This document shows, in pieces, positions 61,001 through 64,000 of a DNA stretch of 64,000 nucleotides; the stretch's first letter is position 1, and the number at the start of each line of letters is the position of its first letter. A program made the translations under genes and the position numbers. The notes under the pieces are model-generated. The model did no database searches. It was not told the origin of the DNA and saw nothing but the letters and a program-made list of their open reading frames with translations. Source of the stretch: UM-FILTER-33-9 sp964530235 (GTDB lineage: Bacteria; Patescibacteriota; Microgenomatia; UBA1406; GWC2-37-13); the NCBI GenBank assembly GCA_964530235.1, contig CAZGYB010000003.1:62001-126000 (forward strand), read 5' to 3'.

Positions 61001-64000
61001 TACCGTTATTTACATTGTCACCATAATAATCATCCCATAAAGAAAGATTTAAATTTCCGCCACCATAACCAGTAAGATAGTATGAATACTCATGCTGAGC
61101 ATTAAAGCCACCCCATGTAATATTATTTCCTGCTACTTTTAATTCAAGACCTCCGGGAGTACCTAAATCATCCCCGTTTACCCATCCGCCAGTTCCATAA
61201 GGAATTCCAACCGGTCTGAATGAATAACCCGCATCAGCAATCATTGCTGAATTACCATACTGGTAAGTACCGGAAGCATATACTACAAAAGCGCCTGTAC
61301 CAAGTGTTGCGTCTATCCCAGTTCCGCTCGTTACCGGAATAAGTTCGTCAAATCCAGTGGGTTGACTTAAACCAACAACCCATCCTGGAAGTGGCTGGCC
61401 ATTTTGATCTTGTTTACAGATCGTTACTGATGTTTTTGAAACACATTCAAATACTTCAACAGTTAATCCTCCCTGATCATTATCACTCATACAACTTTGG
61501 TTTTGGCAATTTGTTCCGTACCAGTTGCTGTACCAGTCACTTATCACAAACTGGGGATTTGGGGTTGTTGGAATATAGGCAAATTCGTATGTATTGTCTG
61601 GATCATAAGTATTGTCCGTATCCCACTCAATGACACCCAATCCTTTTCCCAAATCTCCAATAATTGAAGTAACCCCCCGATTGGTCCCCCAAATACCGAT
61701 ATCAGACCGTATAGTTGACCAATTATCACGAGTTCCATATGCAGCATCCGATACATTACCTGTCTGATTAATATTGTAACTATAAACTCCTGACGCTCTA
61801 AATAAATACTCAACTCCGCTTGTCAGTCCATATATGGTACCGTCCATATCTTTAGATCCAACAAAAAATTCACCAACTTTTTTCGGTGTACTATTACCTG
61901 AGCAAACATTTCCACCAATATAAACCGGTACCAATTGACATGTATTAGTGCAGAAATTGGATCCATCCGTCGCAACTCCATCAGTTCCATCACATTGTTC
62001 TGAATCCTGGTTTTTAATATTATCTCCACACACTGGACAAGTAGTGCTATGATTCCCTAAATAACTGAAAGTATTTGTGGCATATCCTGCCCATTGATCT
62101 GCCGGATTAAAGGGGTCAGATCCGTTTGTATCCCCGCATGTTAAACCGCATTGTCTCACAAGCGTATTGTCCGCTGTGCTTGTTAAACCAAATCCCCACT
62201 CTGTTCCCGGATTTTGTCCAATTGTTCCTAAAATATCAATATTTATAGAATTGTAACGAAGGGCAATAACATCATTTCCATTGAAGTCCATAATAGAAGG
62301 ACCCGGCAGCTTCACATTACATTTGCCATTTTGTGAAGGATCAATACTATTGTTACAAATAACAAACACATTATGCGATCCGACAGAACCTGACAAATTA
62401 TATGTATTCGAAACTGTTGATGAGCCGTTTGCGTACCGTACAATTGAGTAACCGTTTAAGTCAACGGTAGACCCGGATGCATTATATATTTCAAGAGCTT
62501 TGTTAAAGCTTGATCCTTCAATATATTCAGAAAGTATCAAGTTTCCACACGTCTCAACCTGACAGGTTGAGCTGCAACGGTCGCCGTCAACACTATTTCC
62601 ATCGTCACATTGTTCAGTGCTATTAGTTACCCCATCTCCACAATAAGGCGCAGCATTAACAAAAGTACAATTTACAATGCTGGAATTTGAGATTTCCACT
62701 CCAGAAATGGTATTTCCTTGCCAATTGCCATTTTGGACTGCTCCAGTACATGAAGCAGCTAAAACTGAATATGTAGGCTGAACCGTTTCGCTAACATTAT
62801 AAGTACTTGCGGTCAGTTCAACCAAAGGTGTTTGACCGTTTGTACCCGTTGTCCGTACCTGTCCACCGACATCAAAAACCCAACCGCTTGACGGAGTCTG
62901 GTCATTAGTAGTTTGTAAACTCCCATCTGCATCAATTAATTTGGTAACTATTACGGTTCCTCCGCAAAGAGCAGTTGTTAAGTTTGAAAGGGCTGTGCCA
63001 AGTTGTGATACATCTCCAAGTACTACATCTACAAAATTGATATTGCTGATTGTTCCGGGTGGAACAGTTATATCCTGTGGACCAGTTATTGCTTCAAGAT
63101 TATCAAGATCAAGCCCTCCGCTTGTACCGCTACTGTTAACTCCGACTGCAAGAATTCTTTTGCCGCCTGTTTTAATCGTATTTGCTACAACTACTGCATC
63201 GTCAAGATCGCTTAGCGGACCACTGCTTTCTGTCGGATTACCATCAGTTATTATTACTATCAATCCGCCTACACCTAGCATTGCATCTGCAGTTTGCAGT
63301 GCGGATTCCCAATTCGTATATTCTGTTGCTCCGGTATGACCAATGCTGTTTATCGCATTGAGTACGTTAGTTTTGTTTGTACTTGGAGCTAATGAACTAA
63401 CAACATTTGAATCAAAATCAATGATTCCAATTCTAGTAGGAGTTGACGGCATAAGAGAATTGACTAGAGAAGTTGCGGAATCTTTTACTGTTTGGATGTC
63501 TGCATTACTCATACTGTCAGAGCTATCCAGTATCAATACCGTATCCATTCCGCAGGATTGTGACAGTTCAGGATTAAGAACAATATTGCGAGAAATACGT
63601 ACGGTATCTGAACAATTATTGTCCGATTCGTTTGATTCCGATTCAAGACCGTCCGGATCAACCTGACATCTGTTACCCGATCCGCTTCTCGGGTTGGTGA
63701 AAGATCCTAATGACCGAGGTGTTGCATATATATTTAAGCTGAATGAGCCGGATGGAGGGATGGTAACAGTTCCATCCGCGTCACAGTCCAAATCATCGCC
63801 ATTATCTATATCACAGTCAAAATTACCGGCAACTCCCCCTGATTTATTGACGGTAATATTTGATGTCGGTGAATAATCAAAATCGTCAGAATCAGGAAGA
63901 TTGTCCTGAAGAATATCTTGATTATCAGTAAAAACAGCATCTGCAGCACCATCATTGGTAACTGTCAAAGTCCAAGTAAATGATTGATTTACATTTACAC
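58035..64000 (-). CDS. giant multidomain surface protein with internal LPGTG signal (5' end outside window)
   Basis: The frame is open to the right edge, so at least 1,988 residues are present. In order: a DUF11/CARDB-like region; a von Willebrand A domain with MIDAS DSSDS (~63530); a Cys-rich repeat CGDGVTNSTEQCDDGN (~62640); a lamin-tail-like domain (~62550-62130); a second CGDN/CDGTDG repeat (~62030); several prealbumin/SdrD-B-like modules (to ~59880); a DUF11 domain (~59760-59400). Then LPGTG (59183-59169), a membrane helix and RKK. It does not stop: a perfect signal peptide (from Met at 59096), an FnIII-like domain, a helix and a Lys-rich tail follow. Confidence 0.88.
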   Translation of the reverse strand, partial: VNVNQSFTWTLTVTNDGAADAVFTDNQDILQDNLPDSDDFDYSPTSNITVNKSGGVAGNFDCDIDNGDDLDCDADGTVTIPPSGSFSLNIYATPRSLGSFTNPRSGSGNRCQVDPDGLESESNESDNNCSDTVRISRNIVLNPELSQSCGMDTVLILDSSDSMSNADIQTVKDSATSLVNSLMPSTPTRIGIIDFDSNVVSSLAPSTNKTNVLNAINSIGHTGATEYTNWESALQTADAMLGVGGLIVIITDGNPTESSGPLSDLDDAVVVANTIKTGGKRILAVGVNSSGTSGGLDLDNLEAITGPQDITVPPGTISNINFVDVVLGDVSQLGTALSNLTTALCGGTVIVTKLIDADGSLQTTNDQTPSSGWVFDVGGQVRTTGTNGQTPLVELTASTYNVSETVQPTYSVLAASCTGAVQNGNWQGNTISGVEISNSSIVNCTFVNAAPYCGDGVTNSTEQCDDGNSVDGDRCSSTCQVETCGNLILSEYIEGSSFNKALEIYNASGSTVDLNGYSIVRYANGSSTVSNTYNLSGSVGSHNVFVICNNSIDPSQNGKCNVKLPGPSIMDFNGNDVIALRYNSINIDILGTIGQNPGTEWGFGLTSTADNTLVRQCGLTCGDTNGSDPFNPADQWAGYATNTFSYLGNHSTTCPVCGDNIKNQDSEQCDGTDGVATDGSNFCTNTCQLVPVYIGGNVCSGNSTPKKVGEFFVGSKDMDGTIYGLTSGVEYLFRASGVYSYNINQTGNVSDAAYGTRDNWSTIRSDIGIWGTNRGVTSIIGDLGKGLGVIEWDTDNTYDPDNTYEFAYIPTTPNPQFVISDWYSNWYGTNCQNQSCMSDNDQGGLTVEVFECVSKTSVTICKQDQNGQPLPGWVVGLSQPTGFDELIPVTSGTGIDATLGTGAFVVYASGTYQYGNSAMIADAGYSFRPVGIPYGTGGWVNGDDLGTPGGLELKVAGNNITWGGFNAQHEYSYYLTGYGGGNLNLSLWDDYYGDNVNNGNFRAKIDRQIHKRGTGANGCVTFTDVEYGDYHIFEAPIDGWLYQSTTVGSDTVTNYPASVTVGVQVPEITLVNKLDIGTLKVNKLISERNNGEYVDGNNTAFKWILDSETTERLMATAVDVVSGSHSINENTQQNFHFNGWFTNGSAFSCTNPEGTTLPITVNVPAGATKEVTLCNDRDTGSIHFEKIIVPHYGWNEGPQFHFDISGNYDAGGWSLGDGHSGGLNDLPTGHYTLTETPEPETTGTYDTSYRCYTVPFNYSGEIQWTISGSGTVAEFDMQKDYEVYCEFTNSKRPTVTVTKYNDLNNSGTQELGEDLLSGWTMDLSGKIATTSANGKAVFDSLIPGEYTLTEVLQPGWTQTELSCTKKESGSSSSSSSLTWVDAVIPVAHAQPSSSGFMSLNYGEEWECVVGNYFPPARLTLSKFNTTWPNDSSAGNLVEYHLKLTVLDNFAKDLVVSDLPPAGFMYKPGSWRCYRNSVLFDCPEPTYASPGDWLLGNANSGDEFELVYTASINNTQKPGLYKDLAWAYGCQTSEEEDCTIESSDAILAEAVNSGKTDPGTLDGVDNFVGTKVSLAKNDADSPGVDIEKEEKKEAADSGDVLGASTGLPGTGSPNIWTIVSGLLIMSGLLLMVLGFMRKKALVYATNLMVGVSLFIALFIVSLDSVSANGIDYLTIRLEQPKSPTRVNDFTIGFVSMDMKTQTVTVKCYMKKPSSGYSQIGGNIALIAGGNSGLCPLTSSMIDEKGTYQFYATAMTSTDSVTSETISVDYKTDGPGTPTNFNKEEVSDCEYKITWKTADDGGKTTRVEIYRSENDTSFSADSGTRRTTIYMGSNQNGTFNDVVGNCSLPYYYVLRAFDSADNGSGIIGDSVTITTTSAGTTGTTGIGITAGAVPVTNVTLPAGEVSGEVQGTQQSGAASSENQAENVLGVQTEKEKNPPLVLLQWVATHKKITLAFVALLLTVLYAIRYAKKKQNETDKQTPPSNDGTS

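Overview
The window is AT-rich bacterial DNA with tightly packed, often overlapping genes and the standard code (TGA is used as a stop, for example by rsmI). Several features point to a Candidate Phyla Radiation (Patescibacteria) genome, most likely Microgenomates-like. The ATP synthase delta subunit is reduced to its C-terminal half. UvrC lacks the C-terminal helix-hairpin-helix domain, and RsmI and UvrC are short. GatCAB sits in an operon with DNA polymerase III alpha. Sortases, LPxTG proteins, LysM, LemA/HtpX and a large glycan cluster are present. The phylum assignment is inference from gene content; no rRNA gene is present to test it.

Layout. 1-1.8 kb: end of an unknown gene, a J-domain protein, a small unknown gene and tRNA-Leu(UAA). 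1.9-12.8 kb (minus): uvrB-uvrA-transglutaminase-DUF1189-uvrC-holin-like-secG-solute-binding protein. 12.8-16.9 kb (plus): dedA, rsmI, greA, an LPQTG protein, an alpha/beta-hydrolase-like gene, tRNA-Glu(UUC) and an acetyltransferase. 17.1-18.9 kb (minus): unknown gene, yraN, rplS and a small Cys/Gly-rich exported protein. 19.0-29.1 kb (minus): a complete F1Fo ATP synthase operon continuing into topA and pyrG. 29.1-35.6 kb: gatC-gatA-gatB-dnaE. 35.7-39.9 kb: lemA-htpX-asnB, where asnB is fused to a CofE-like (F420-0:glutamate ligase family) domain. 40.0-41.7 kb (plus): LysM protein, tRNA-Gly(CCC), tRNA-Thr(CGU), a tiny ORF with a strong ribosome binding site, and an Ig-like membrane protein. 41.6-55.0 kb: surface-glycan cluster (polymerase/ligase, four glycosyltransferase domains in tandem with a flippase fused to one of them, YfhO, another GT2, DUF2142, two related methyltransferases around a band-7 protein). 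55.0-64.0 kb: a secreted propeller-lipase, a sortase and its very large multidomain surface protein, which runs off the right edge.

The most unusual points are these. (1) The AsnB/CofE-like fusion has a linker and internal loops made of degenerate short repeats. (2) A giant LPGTG protein has a sorting signal that is followed in frame by a second complete signal-peptide protein, with the sortase gene overlapping its end. (3) A glycosyltransferase is fused to a Wzx-type flippase. (4) Palindromic elements built of degenerate 7-10 bp units recur at operon junctions and, in related form, as in-frame insertions in proteins. (5) Promoters repeatedly place the -10 box 5-8 nt from the start codon, implying widespread leaderless mRNAs. 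(6) An identical 13-mer overlaps the -35 of two neighbouring promoters.
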